Source: an uncultured Pseudodesulfovibrio sp.
GTDB taxonomy: Bacteria; Desulfobacterota; Desulfovibrionia; Desulfovibrionales; Desulfovibrionaceae
DNA length: 7,420 nucleotides
Reading direction: 5' to 3'
Assembly: GCA_947259235.1 (NCBI GenBank)
Contig: CAMYLL010000126.1
Coordinates: 1 to 7,420, forward strand
The translations under genes were made by a program, and so were the position numbers. Below the pieces are notes generated by a model. That model searched no databases. It was not told where the DNA came from and saw nothing but the letters and a program-made list of their open reading frames with translations. This document shows positions 1-6,823 of the stretch, in pieces. Numbering within the stretch: the first letter of the stretch is position 1; every line of letters begins with the position of its first letter.

Positions 1-1302
1 GTGATCTTCCGCAACGAGATCGGTCCCGAGCTGCCGATCTCGTGGATCGACACCCCGACCGAGCCCGAGCTCTGGCGCAAGCTGCGCGCCCAGTGCGTCG
101 ACACCGACTCCGGCTGCGACGCCCTCGCGATTCCCCACAACCCGAACCTGTCGAACGGGCAGATGTTCGCCGTCTGGTACCGCGACCTCCCGCTCGAGGA
201 GCAGCGCGAGCAGGCCGCCCTGCGAGCGCGCCTGGAGCCGATCGTGGAGATGATGCAGATCAAGGGCGAGAGCGAGTGCCGCGATGGCATGTACAACGTG
301 GTGGGCGCGCCGGACGAGCTGTGCGGCTTCGAGAAGGCCCGCGACCTGGGACGCCAGGAGTTCGAGGACTGCGAGGAGGGATCGGGCTCCGGTGCCCAGC
401 GCGGACGGGGCTGCAGCTCGCGCACGGATTTCGCGCGCTACGCGCTCCTCGAGGGCCTGCGGGAGAAGCAGCGCATCGGCGTGAACCCCTACCCCTTCGG
501 CTTCATCGGCAGCACCGACAACCACATGGGCACGCCCGGCGCGGTGAGCGAGTACGACCGTCCCTACAAGTTCGGGACGACGCCCACACGGCTGCTGACG
601 ATCGGCGAGGCGAAGCGAGGCCCGGCCTTCTGGAACCCCGGTGGCCTCGCGGGCGTGTGGGCCGAGGAGAACACCCGCGATGCCGTCTTCGACGCGCTCA
701 AGCGCCGCGAGAGCTTCGCAACGAGCGGCCCGCGCATCGTGCCGCGCTTCTTCGGAGGCTGGGGGCTCGACCCCGGGATGTGCGACGAGCCCGGCTTCGT
801 GAAGGCGGGCTATGCGGCGGGTGTGCCCATGGGCGCCCAGCTCGCCGGGCCGCCTTCGGGCGTTGCTGGCCCGTCCTTCGCCGCGTTCGCGCTCGCCGAC
901 CCCGGTACCGCGGGCCAGCCGGGCCAGCCGGGCGGGCTGCTGCAGCGGATCCAGATCGTCAAGGGCTGGGTGGACGACGAGGGGCGCTTCCACCAGGAGG
1001 TCCACGACATCGCCGGGGATGCCGCGAATGGAGCGGGGGTCGACCCCTCGACCTGCGCGCCGACGGGACCGGGCGCCACCTCCCTGTGCGGGGTCTGGCA
1101 AGACCCCGACTTCGACGCCGCGCGGGACGCGGTCTACTACGCGCGGGTCGTGGAGAATCCGAGCTGCCGCTGGTCGGCACGGATGTGTCTCTCCCTTCCC
1201 GAGGCTGAGCGACCCGACGGCTGCACGAGCGATCAGCTGCCCCGGGTGATCCAGGAACGCGCCTGGACCTCTCCGATCTGGTACGCCCCCCGCGGAGCCT
1301 GA
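1..1302 (+). CDS. DUF3604 family protein, C-terminal part (5' end outside the window)
   Basis: This looks like the C-terminal two thirds of a DUF3604 protein, a family related to PHP-type metal-dependent phosphoesterases but without an established reaction. The frame is open from base 1, and the first codon (GTG) reads as an internal Val of the family motif VIFRNE, so I treat the start as missing. Family members are usually about 600-700 residues; 433 are present. Visible family motifs are AIPHNPNLSNG (residues 43-53, His46 a likely metal or substrate contact), QIKGESE (86-92) and STDNHMGTPG (171-180, His175). Twelve cysteines, many in close pairs (32/39, 93/108, 123/138), suggest disulfides in an exported protein; any signal peptide would lie off the left edge. 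The stop at 1300 is 10 bases before a symporter start, so the two may be co-transcribed. Base composition is clearly higher in GC than in the genes to the right of 2580. Family call is fairly sure, function is not. Confidence 0.85.
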   Translation: MIFRNEIGPELPISWIDTPTEPELWRKLRAQCVDTDSGCDALAIPHNPNLSNGQMFAVWYRDLPLEEQREQAALRARLEPIVEMMQIKGESECRDGMYNVVGAPDELCGFEKARDLGRQEFEDCEEGSGSGAQRGRGCSSRTDFARYALLEGLREKQRIGVNPYPFGFIGSTDNHMGTPGAVSEYDRPYKFGTTPTRLLTIGEAKRGPAFWNPGGLAGVWAEENTRDAVFDALKRRESFATSGPRIVPRFFGGWGLDPGMCDEPGFVKAGYAAGVPMGAQLAGPPSGVAGPSFAAFALADPGTAGQPGQPGGLLQRIQIVKGWVDDEGRFHQEVHDIAGDAANGAGVDPSTCAPTGPGATSLCGVWQDPDFDAARDAVYYARVVENPSCRWSARMCLSLPEAERPDGCTSDQLPRVIQERAWTSPIWYAPRGA

Positions 1303-1312
1303 CCCACGGCCG

Positions 1313-2580
1313 ATGTCCGACCACCCCCAGTACGTGCGCCGCAGGCGCGAAGGCAGGCTCTCGTTCTCGACCAAGCTCTACCAGGGCATCGGGGCGATCC
1401 CCGACACGGTCAAGAACTGGGCGTTCAACACCTTCACGCTGCTCTTCTACAACCAGATCCTCGGCATGGACGCCTTCTTCGTATCCATCGCCCTGGCGAT
1501 CGCGACGCCATCACCGACCCCATCGTCGCGACGATCTCGGACAACTCGACCTCCCGCTGGGGACGCCGGCATCCCATGATGCTGATGGCGTCGCTGCCGC
1601 TGGGCGTGGCCCTCTTCGCCGTGTTCATGCCCCCGGCCGGGCTGTCCGACATCGGGCTCTTCGCGTGGCTGCTGACCTTCACCGTCCTCACCCGCGGCTT
1701 GATGACGCTCTACTTCGTGCCCTGGGCCGCCATCGCAGCCGAGCTCTCCGACGACTACGGGGAGCGGACGAGCGTCATGGCCTTCCGCTTCGCCGTCGGC
1801 TGGACCATCGGATTCGGCCTGCCGCTGTTTACCTTCAGCGTCCTCATGCCCGCCAGCGAGGAGTTCCCGGTGGGCCAGCTCAACCCGGCCGGCTACCCGA
1901 AGCTGGCCGTGGTCGCGGGCTGCCTGATCACCGGGGGAGCGCTCGCGACGACCCTCCTCACCTGGCGCGAGATCCCCTATCTCCGTCACCACCTGGGCGA
2001 CGCCGAACGCTTCAGCTTCGCGCAGACGGCCCATGACCTGCTGCAGGCGCTGCGCAATCGCCAGTTTGCGCTGATCTTCGTCATCGTGCTGATGATTTCT
2101 GCGATCGGTGGCACCACCGCGAACATCCAGATCTACATGACGACGTACTTCTGGGGCCTCACCACCGAGGACCTGCGCTGGTTCGCGCTGTCGGCCCTCG
2201 GCGCGCTCCTTGCGTTCCCGCTCGTCGCTGCCGTGCAGCAGAAGTGGGACAAGAAGCACATCCTGCTCGCCTGCTCGATCGTGAGCCTGCTGGAGGGCAT
2301 CGCTCTCGTGAACCTGCGGTTCCTGGACGTGCTCCCGCAGAACGGCGACCCGAAGCTGCTGGTCATCCTGGTGGGGATGGGGGTGTTCACGGCCAGCATC
2401 GCCGTGATCTCGGGCATCATCGGCGCCTCGATCGTGGCCGACCTCCTCGACGACCACGAGCTGCGCACCGGCTATCGCCAGGAGGCGATGTTCAATGCGG
2501 CGCTCTCGTTCTCGGGGAAGGCGGTGTCGGGCCTCGGCACGCTGCTGGGCGGGCTGATCATCACGCTGATCGCCGGATAC
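1313..2580 (+). pseudogene. MFS transporter of the GPH (MelB-like) cation symporter family, frameshifted and lacking its last helix
   Basis: An inner-membrane sugar or glycoside:cation symporter is suggested. From ATG 1313 the protein begins with a helix around NTFTLLFYNQILGMD, then runs into a wrong frame near 1500. The correct frame resumes at about 1504 with DAITDPIV, followed by the GPH loop signature SDNSTSRWGRRHP (about 1528-1566). Restoring one base (GCG-GAC-GCC) or removing two gives the continuous family pattern ALAIADAITDP. Helices 3 to 11 then follow as far as about 2580, ending in the typical helix-11 stretch [16 protein letters not shown]. The final periplasmic loop, helix 12 and C-terminal tail are absent, because the frame passes directly into a histidine kinase. 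Family length is about 450 residues; about 420 codons are present here. The start at 1313 follows the DUF3604 stop closely and has only a weak GGAG at 1294-1297, so translational coupling is possible. As read, it is not a functional complete transporter; a sequencing or assembly error is a real alternative. Confidence 0.75.
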
Positions 2581-4209
2581 CAGTACAGCGTGGCCTACAA
2601 GCAGCGCGTCCTGGCCCACCTGCGCGAGCTGGTTCTCAAGCACGACCGCAGCGTGGATACCTATCTCAAGGAAAAGGTCGCCGAAATCCAGGTGCTGGCC
2701 GATGTCGAGGGGCTTGAGCGGTTCCGCAGCGAGGAAGGTCTTGAAGAACTGCACGACTTCCTCGTCAGGCGGCACGGCGGCGATTTCGTCGACCTCGGGC
2801 TCTTCGACAGCCGTGGCATCCAGGTGGCCTACTCCGGTCCCTTCAAGCTGCGCGACGCCAATTATTCCGACGCCGAGTGGTTCAAGGCGGTAAAGAAGCG
2901 TCAGGTCTACATAAGCGACGTGTTCCTCGGGCTGCGCGGCGTGCCCCATTTCATCATCGCCCTGCGGCTCGACGCGGAAGGCAAGGAGTGGGTGCTGCGC
3001 ACCACCCTCGACTTCATCGCGTTCAACCGGCTGGTGGAGGATATCCGCATCGGCGAGACCGGGCTGGCCTTCATCATCAACCGCAACGGCGACTTCCAGA
3101 CCACGCCGCGCCGCGACATGACCGCCGAGGTTCCCTTCCTGCGCAAGCTCGTGGCCAGCACCAAGGAAGAGACCAAGCTCGTGCGGGGCCGGGCCACCAT
3201 AGACGTCAAGGACAACCCGGCCACGGGGCGCGAAACCATCTTCGTGACCAGCCCCATCAAGAACGGCGACTGGCTCATGGTCTTTCAGCAGGATGTCTCC
3301 GACGCCTTTTCGGAGCTGGATCAGGCGCGCAACCTAGCCATAGTCGTGGTCCTGCTCGGCGGCATCGGCATCACGGTCATGGCCTACCTCATGTCCAGGC
3401 GCATGGCCCGCAAGGTGGAGATGTCCGATCTGGAAAAGGACATGATGAACGAGCAGGTCATTGAGGCGGGCAAGCTTGCCTCCGTGGGCGAGCTGGCGGC
3501 GGGCATCGCCCATGAGATCAACAACCCCGTGGCCATCATGGTCGAGGAGGCCGGGTGGATTCAGGACCTGCTCGACGAAGGCCTTGAGGTGGACGACAAC
3601 CACCGCGAGGTCCAGCGCGCCCTGACCCAGATCCGCACCCAGGGCTCCCGCTGCAAGGACATCACCCACAAGCTGCTGAGCTTTGCCCGCAAGATCGACC
3701 CCACGGTCAAGCGCGTCAACCTCAACGAGTTGATCCACGAGATGGCCGCCCTCTGCGAGCAGCGGGCCAAGTTTGCCAACGTTCGCATCGAGACCAGCCT
3801 GGCCGACAATATCCCCGAAGTGGCGGCCAGCCCTTCAGAACTCCAGCAGGTGCTCCTCAATCTCATCAACAACGCCATCGACGCCATGGAGCCGGGCGGC
3901 GGGCTGCTCGACATCATCACCCGCAGGGACAGCGTCCACGTGGTTGTCTCCATTTCCGATACGGGCTGCGGGATTCCCAAGGCCAACCTTTCGCGCATCT
4001 TCGATCCGTTCTTCACCACCAAGCCCGTGGGCAAGGGCACAGGGCTCGGCCTGTCCATCATCTACGGCATCGTCAACAAGATGGGCGGCGAGATCAGCGT
4101 GAAGTCCGCCCTGGACAGGGGAACAGTTTTCATCATTCGGCTGCCCTCGGCGGAGATGTCCGGCCTGGGCACGGCGGCGACGCCTGAGGATCCGGGCCAC
4201 GCGTCCTGA
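1576..4209 (+). CDS. Fused open frame: transporter helices 3-11 joined to a Cache-domain sensor histidine kinase
   Basis: This is the longest continuous frame, 877 codons. Residues 1-335 are GPH-transporter sequence. From about 336 ([19 protein letters not shown]) it becomes a sensor kinase: periplasmic dCache-type region about 341-580 (motifs DLGLFDSRG at 407-414 and [14 protein letters not shown] at 446-459), membrane helix about 586-605, HisKA region with phospho-accepting His646 in AHEINNP, then an HATPase_c domain with N box (Asn762, Asn766), G1 DTGCGI (795-800), F box FDPFFTTK (809-816) and G2 GKGTGLGL (819-826). All catalytic boxes look intact. The kinase has no Met codon between the join and Met515, so it has lost its native start and probably its first helix. 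It lies 45 bases before three receiver genes, its likely phosphotransfer partners. The frame may also be read from upstream non-ATG codons after 1501. Kinase identity is firm; whether the fusion is real is doubtful. Confidence 0.7.
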   Translation: MMLMASLPLGVALFAVFMPPAGLSDIGLFAWLLTFTVLTRGLMTLYFVPWAAIAAELSDDYGERTSVMAFRFAVGWTIGFGLPLFTFSVLMPASEEFPVGQLNPAGYPKLAVVAGCLITGGALATTLLTWREIPYLRHHLGDAERFSFAQTAHDLLQALRNRQFALIFVIVLMISAIGGTTANIQIYMTTYFWGLTTEDLRWFALSALGALLAFPLVAAVQQKWDKKHILLACSIVSLLEGIALVNLRFLDVLPQNGDPKLLVILVGMGVFTASIAVISGIIGASIVADLLDDHELRTGYRQEAMFNAALSFSGKAVSGLGTLLGGLIITLIAGYQYSVAYKQRVLAHLRELVLKHDRSVDTYLKEKVAEIQVLADVEGLERFRSEEGLEELHDFLVRRHGGDFVDLGLFDSRGIQVAYSGPFKLRDANYSDAEWFKAVKKRQVYISDVFLGLRGVPHFIIALRLDAEGKEWVLRTTLDFIAFNRLVEDIRIGETGLAFIINRNGDFQTTPRRDMTAEVPFLRKLVASTKEETKLVRGRATIDVKDNPATGRETIFVTSPIKNGDWLMVFQQDVSDAFSELDQARNLAIVVVLLGGIGITVMAYLMSRRMARKVEMSDLEKDMMNEQVIEAGKLASVGELAAGIAHEINNPVAIMVEEAGWIQDLLDEGLEVDDNHREVQRALTQIRTQGSRCKDITHKLLSFARKIDPTVKRVNLNELIHEMAALCEQRAKFANVRIETSLADNIPEVAASPSELQQVLLNLINNAIDAMEPGGGLLDIITRRDSVHVVVSISDTGCGIPKANLSRIFDPFFTTKPVGKGTGLGLSIIYGIVNKMGGEISVKSALDRGTVFIIRLPSAEMSGLGTAATPEDPGHAS
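2555..2590 (+). other. Join between the high-GC transporter block and the kinase block
   Basis: Protein family identity switches within this interval. Up to about Thr330 the sequence follows GPH helix 11; from Gln336 onward it follows a Cache-kinase N-terminus. The residues AGY in between could belong to either family, so the exact point cannot be fixed; short shared sequence around ATCGCCGGATAC could have mediated the join. Hand-counted GC is about 68% over 2401-2580 and about 58% over 2641-2760. No insertion sequence, att site or inverted repeat is visible at the point. It is read as either an assembly chimera or an illegitimate recombination scar. Confidence 0.65.
2581..4209 (+). CDS. Sensor histidine kinase portion (dCache + HisKA + HATPase_c), 5' end lost
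   Basis: This is the kinase-only part of the fused frame, listed separately because it is probably the true gene of the right-hand block. A normal member would start with a short cytoplasmic end and a first membrane helix upstream of [11 protein letters not shown]; that piece is replaced by transporter sequence. The order is extracytoplasmic double-Cache sensor, second membrane helix ([20 protein letters not shown]), short linker with no convincing PAS domain, then the transmitter with His646 (numbered from 1576) in the NtrB/ZraS-like motif HEINNP. This form is common in Desulfovibrionales kinases that pair with stand-alone receivers. The ligand is unknown; Cache domains generally bind small organic acids, amino acids or similar. 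Codon use changes here from the strongly GC-biased pattern of the left block, with more GAA, AAG, CTT and TTT codons. The stop at 4207-4209 is followed at once by the receiver operon. Confidence 0.85.
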   Translation, partial: QYSVAYKQRVLAHLRELVLKHDRSVDTYLKEKVAEIQVLADVEGLERFRSEEGLEELHDFLVRRHGGDFVDLGLFDSRGIQVAYSGPFKLRDANYSDAEWFKAVKKRQVYISDVFLGLRGVPHFIIALRLDAEGKEWVLRTTLDFIAFNRLVEDIRIGETGLAFIINRNGDFQTTPRRDMTAEVPFLRKLVASTKEETKLVRGRATIDVKDNPATGRETIFVTSPIKNGDWLMVFQQDVSDAFSELDQARNLAIVVVLLGGIGITVMAYLMSRRMARKVEMSDLEKDMMNEQVIEAGKLASVGELAAGIAHEINNPVAIMVEEAGWIQDLLDEGLEVDDNHREVQRALTQIRTQGSRCKDITHKLLSFARKIDPTVKRVNLNELIHEMAALCEQRAKFANVRIETSLADNIPEVAASPSELQQVLLNLINNAIDAMEPGGGLLDIITRRDSVHVVVSISDTGCGIPKANLSRIFDPFFTTKPVGKGTGLGLSIIYGIVNKMGGEISVKSALDRGTVFIIRLPSAEMSGLGTAATPEDPGHAS

Positions 4210-4243
4210 TCACATGGAAAATGGCACAGTATAGGAATTAACC

Positions 4244-4250
4244 AGGAGGT
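4244..4250 (+). promoter_or_regulatory. Shine-Dalgarno site of the first receiver gene
   Basis: AGGAGGT lies four bases before ATG 4255. It is a near-perfect ribosome binding site and fixes the start of the first receiver gene. It sits in the 45-base gap after the kinase stop, which otherwise holds no recognisable promoter or terminator. Confidence 0.8.
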
Positions 4251-4254
4251 TGGT

Positions 4255-4686
4255 ATGCCGGCAAGGATTCTTCTTATCGACGATGAACAGGGCTTTGTGG
4301 ACACAATGGCCAAGCGGCTTGGCAAGCGCGGGCTGACCGTCAGCGTAGCCTACGGCGGCGAGGAGGGGATAGCGGTCCTGGCCAAGGATCATTCCATCGA
4401 CGTAGTCGTCCTCGACGTCAAGATGCCCGGTCTCAGCGGCATCGACGTTCTCAAGAGCATCAAGGCCGATCATCCCCTTGTGGAGGTCATCATGCTGACC
4501 GGCCACGCCACGGTGGAGAGCGCCATCGAGGGCATGAAGTTCGGCGCCTTCGACTACATGCTCAAGCCGTGCGAGATGGAGGAGCTGCTTCAGAAGATAG
4601 CCGAGGCCTACGACAAGAAGCAGACCCACGAGACCAAGATTCTCGAAGCCCGTGCGCGCCATATCGAGCTGCGCAGGGGAGATTAA
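4255..4686 (+). CDS. Single-domain response regulator (receiver), first of three
   Basis: This is a CheY-like receiver of 143 residues with no DNA-binding or enzymatic output domain. It shows the full phosphorylation site: acidic pair Asp9/Asp10 in LLIDDEQ, phospho-accepting Asp54 in VVLDVKMPG, Thr82 in MLTGHAT, Tyr101 in GAFDYMLKP and Lys104. The receiver fold ends around residue 120; a charged tail (121-143, rich in Lys, Arg and Glu) follows and has no recognised domain. The gene is 45 bases after the kinase stop and 10 bases before the next receiver, so it is most likely co-transcribed and phosphorylated by that kinase. Without an output domain it could act through protein-protein contact, as a phosphate sink, or as an intermediate in a phosphorelay; the sequence does not say which. 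The GHAT and GAFDY motifs resemble receivers of NtrC-type regulators, so descent from such a receiver is plausible. Confidence 0.93.
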   Translation: MPARILLIDDEQGFVDTMAKRLGKRGLTVSVAYGGEEGIAVLAKDHSIDVVVLDVKMPGLSGIDVLKSIKADHPLVEVIMLTGHATVESAIEGMKFGAFDYMLKPCEMEELLQKIAEAYDKKQTHETKILEARARHIELRRGD

Positions 4687-4690
4687 GAGG
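4685..4690 (+). promoter_or_regulatory. Shine-Dalgarno site deciding the second receiver start
   Basis: AAGAGG overlaps the TAA stop of the preceding gene and lies six bases before ATG 4697. It supports 4697 rather than the in-frame ATG at 4652, which would overlap the previous gene by 35 bases and add a 15-residue leader unlike any receiver. Confidence 0.75.
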
Positions 4691-4696
4691 ACCGCC

Positions 4697-5068
4697 ATGA
4701 CCAATGAGCCTGTTCGAGTCCTTCTGGTCGACGACGAGGTCGGGTTTGCCGATGTGCTGCAAAAGCGCATGGGCAAGAGAGGGCTTGTCGTGACCACCGC
4801 CACAAGCGGAACGGACGGCATCCAGATTCTCAGGAAGGACGATTTTGACGTCGCCATTCTGGATCTCAAGATGGAGGACATGAGCGGCATAGAGGTCTTG
4901 CAGATATTCAAGAAGATGGTTCCCGACCTGCCCGTGATAATGCTCACGGGCCACGGCTCGGAAACGGCGGCCCGGGAGGGCATGGCTTTCGGCGCCTTCG
5001 ATTATCTCTTGAAACCGTGCGACCTGGAAGAGCTGCTGGAAAAGATCAACCAGGCCGTGGACCGGTAA
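4697..5068 (+). CDS. Single-domain response regulator (receiver), second of three
   Basis: This is a 123-residue stand-alone receiver. The start at 4697 is chosen because it has a Shine-Dalgarno site and gives a canonical N-terminus, MTNEPVRVLLVDDE. The conserved site is complete: Asp12/Asp13, phospho-accepting Asp56 in AILDLKMEDMSG, Thr84 in MLTGHGS, Tyr103 in GAFDYLLKP and Lys106. It is the shortest of the three and stops right after helix 5, so it has no tail. It differs from its neighbours at positions that often set partner choice: MED after the phospho-Asp (against MPG and MQG in the others) and GHGSETAAREGM where they have GHATVESAIEGM and GHASVEVAIRGM. It therefore looks like a diverged paralogue and not a recent copy. 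It probably belongs to the same operon as the kinase; its output partner is unknown. Confidence 0.93.
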   Translation: MTNEPVRVLLVDDEVGFADVLQKRMGKRGLVVTTATSGTDGIQILRKDDFDVAILDLKMEDMSGIEVLQIFKKMVPDLPVIMLTGHGSETAAREGMAFGAFDYLLKPCDLEELLEKINQAVDR

Positions 5069-5070
5069 GG

Positions 5071-5076
5071 GGGGAG
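5071..5076 (+). promoter_or_regulatory. Shine-Dalgarno site of the third receiver gene
   Basis: GGGGAG follows the second receiver's TAA by two bases and ends five bases before ATG 5082. It supports that start and tight translational organisation of the receiver trio. Confidence 0.65.
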
Positions 5077-5081
5077 ACACC

Positions 5082-5492
5082 ATGACCGTCATCAAGACAC
5101 TTCTCGTGGACGACGAGCAGGACTTCCTTCGGACCTTGGCAAAGCGGCTCTCGCGGCGCGAGATGGTCGTGGAGCAATCACTCTCCGGTGAAGCGGCCAT
5201 CGAGAAACTCGAAACCTTCGACGCGGACGTGGTCCTGCTGGACGTGAAGATGCAGGGCATGGACGGTCTGACCGCCCTGCACCTGATCAAGACCAGGTGG
5301 CCCCTGATTGAGGTGATCATGCTCACCGGGCACGCCAGCGTCGAGGTGGCCATCAGGGGCATGGAGCTCGGCGCGTTTGACTACCTCATGAAGCCGGTGG
5401 AATTCGAGGAGCTGCTCTACAAGAAGGAAGACGCCTCCAAGCGCAAGGCGCTCAAGGAGGAAAAGATAGAGGCTAAGGCGGCAGGTGTTTAA
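5082..5492 (+). CDS. Single-domain response regulator (receiver) with charged tail, third of three
   Basis: This is a 136-residue receiver without an output domain. The active site is intact: Asp10/Asp11 in LLVDDEQDF, phospho-accepting Asp54 in VLLDVKMQGMDG, Thr82 in MLTGHAS, Tyr101 in GAFDYLMKP and Lys104. After LYKK (about 112-115) comes a very charged, Lys- and Glu-rich stretch to the end (for example RKALKEEKIEAKA), probably a helix, too short for a known DNA-binding domain. The first receiver has a comparable but unrelated-looking tail, while the second has none. The gene is 13 bases after its neighbour and 65 bases before the permease gene. The trio may give one kinase several targets, or allow signal splitting or a phosphate sink; that is inference. 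In sequence it is closer to the first receiver than to the second (shared DVKM, GHA and EVIMLTG wording). Confidence 0.93.
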   Translation: MTVIKTLLVDDEQDFLRTLAKRLSRREMVVEQSLSGEAAIEKLETFDADVVLLDVKMQGMDGLTALHLIKTRWPLIEVIMLTGHASVEVAIRGMELGAFDYLMKPVEFEELLYKKEDASKRKALKEEKIEAKAAGV

Positions 5493-5557
5493 CAGAACAA
5501 GGAACCATGATGGGTTGTTGATTCAAGCACATGAAATCTTAAAGTAAGGATAGGCTT
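5493..5557 (+). promoter_or_regulatory. AT-richer spacer between the receivers and the permease, with a Shine-Dalgarno site
   Basis: This 65-base gap is visibly richer in A and T than its surroundings and is the longest gap in the right block. AAGGA at 5546-5550 lies seven bases before ATG 5558 and serves as the ribosome binding site. No hairpin followed by a T-run is seen, so read-through from the receiver genes is likely. A promoter here is possible, but I could not identify one with confidence. Confidence 0.5.
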
Positions 5558-6820
5558 ATGAACTCCATGAGAAAATTTTATTTGGCGATGCAGGGGGCAG
5601 CCCGGGCCCACGCGCAGTGGGATCTGGAAGTCTCCACCAGCATCATCAGAGACAAGCGCAAGGTGTGGCTCCTGGCCGGCATGACCGCTGTCGGTCTGCT
5701 TCTCTCCATCGCCTTTGCCGGCGATATCGACCTGCCCTCGATGCTGGGCGGCAAGAAGGCCTACACCCCTGCCTTCTACACCACCGGCATCTTCCTGGCG
5801 TCCATCGCCATCGGCCTGTGCGCCGGTCTGATCACCGGCTGCATCGGCGCGGGCGGCGGCTTCATCATCACACCGGCGCTGATGTCCGCGGGCATCAAGG
5901 GCATCCTGGCCGTCGGAACCGACCTGTTCCATATCTTCGCCAAGGCGATCATGGGAACCGCGGTCCACAAGAAGCTGGGCAACGTCTCCGTGGGACTGGC
6001 CGTGGCCTTCCTCGTGGGGTCGGGCGCCGGCGTCCTTGGCGGCGGCTTGCTGAACAGGCTCATTTATGAAGCCAACCCCGTGGCTTCCGATGCCTTCATC
6101 TCCGTCATCTACGTGTTCCTGCTCGGCTTCCTGGGCATCTACGCCCTGATGGACTTCCTGCGCCTGCGCAAGGCCGGTGGCGGCGGCGACGCCCACGGCG
6201 GTGGCGGCGATGTGTCCGGCGGCCTGCCCGCCAAGCTCCAGGCCGCGCAGATTCCGCCCATGATCTCCTTTGACGAGGACCTCATCCCCGGCGGCAAGAA
6301 GATCTCCGGCGTGTTCGTGGCCCTGTGCGGCGTGATCGTCGGCTTCATGGCGGCCATCATGGGCGTGGGCGGCGGCTTCCTGACCTTCCCCATGTTCGTC
6401 TATGTCCTGGGCGTCAGCTCCTTCACCACCGTTGGAACCGACATCCTCCAGATCATCTTCACCGCCGGTTTCGCGGCCATCAGCCAGTACGCCATCTACG
6501 GGTTCATCTTCTACACCCTGGCCATGGGCATGCTGCTCGGCTCCCTGCTCGGCATCCAGATCGGCGCGCTGGTGACCAAGGTCGTCCCCGGCATCTACAT
6601 CCGCGGCTTCTACGCCCTGGCCATCCTGTCCGGCTTCGTCAACAGGCTGTTCGCCGTCCCCGGCAAGCTCAACGACATGAAGTTCATTCATATCGGACAG
6701 CCCATGTCCAACCTGCTGGCAAACATCGGCAACTGGCTGTTCTTCGTGGTCATTGGAATCTTCGCGGTATGGGTAATCGGCACATTCCTTGGCAAGGTCA
6801 AGGAACTCAGGGAGGGCTAG
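5558..6820 (+). CDS. TauE/SafE-family membrane transporter (putative sulfite/organosulfonate-type anion exporter)
   Basis: This is an inner-membrane permease of 420 residues, predicted to move a small anion. TauE/SafE proteins are linked to export of sulfite, sulfoacetate or related sulfur compounds, but the substrate here cannot be read from sequence. The family's two-fold repeat is plain: GCIGAGGGFIITPAL with AVGTDLFHIF (94-127) and IMGVGGGFLTFPMF with TVGTDILQIIF (267-301). About eight or more hydrophobic segments are visible (near 36-54, 73-95, 98-113, 145-163, 179-201, 250-270, 273-288, 296-340, 347-362, 390-411). It is longer than the usual 250-300 residues, with an amphipathic, charged N-terminal extension of about 35 residues and a long loop between the halves (202-250) holding a Gly-rich run with His and Asp (206-222). 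The start at 5558 has a Shine-Dalgarno site; Met4 is an alternative. Three bases after its stop another membrane protein starts, which suggests a transporter complex. Confidence 0.88.
   Translation: MNSMRKFYLAMQGAARAHAQWDLEVSTSIIRDKRKVWLLAGMTAVGLLLSIAFAGDIDLPSMLGGKKAYTPAFYTTGIFLASIAIGLCAGLITGCIGAGGGFIITPALMSAGIKGILAVGTDLFHIFAKAIMGTAVHKKLGNVSVGLAVAFLVGSGAGVLGGGLLNRLIYEANPVASDAFISVIYVFLLGFLGIYALMDFLRLRKAGGGGDAHGGGGDVSGGLPAKLQAAQIPPMISFDEDLIPGGKKISGVFVALCGVIVGFMAAIMGVGGGFLTFPMFVYVLGVSSFTTVGTDILQIIFTAGFAAISQYAIYGFIFYTLAMGMLLGSLLGIQIGALVTKVVPGIYIRGFYALAILSGFVNRLFAVPGKLNDMKFIHIGQPMSNLLANIGNWLFFVVIGIFAVWVIGTFLGKVKELREG
6810..6815 (+). promoter_or_regulatory. Shine-Dalgarno site of the last gene, inside the permease end
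   Basis: GGGAGG lies within the last codons of the permease gene and eight bases before ATG 6824. Its position points to translational coupling of the two genes. Confidence 0.7.
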
Positions 6821-6823
6821 ACT

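Noticed and set aside
1..3. GTG at base 1 as a true start codon
   Set aside because: It falls within a conserved internal DUF3604 motif, and the protein would lack the N-terminal third of the family; more likely the window edge cuts the gene.
1576..1578. ATG 1576 as the native start of a complete transporter
   Set aside because: The family's first two helices and the DAITDP and GRRHP motifs lie upstream in the same or the shifted frame, so this Met is internal to the original protein.
2554..2571. Short direct repeat CTGATC at 2554 and 2566 as an insertion target duplication
   Set aside because: Six bases twelve apart in GC-rich coding sequence is expected by chance, and no inserted element lies between the copies.
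1447..2949. Long minus-strand open frame of 500 codons opposite the transporter and kinase
   Set aside because: Its composition is low-complexity (rich in His, Glu, Gly, Arg, Gln), has no family motifs, and mirrors the GC-rich third positions of the real + strand gene.
4222..4242. TGGCAC as the -24 element of a sigma-54 promoter before the first receiver
   Set aside because: The expected TTGC element at the correct spacing is absent (AGGAA is found there).
4652..4696. Upstream in-frame ATG for the second receiver
   Set aside because: It lies inside the preceding gene, adds a leader unlike receivers, and lacks the clear Shine-Dalgarno site found before 4697.
5518..5545. TTGATT and TAAAGT with a 16-base spacer as a sigma-70 promoter for the permease
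   Set aside because: Each box matches only four of six positions, and the implied transcript would start after the ribosome binding site at 5546-5550, so it could not serve the start at 5558.
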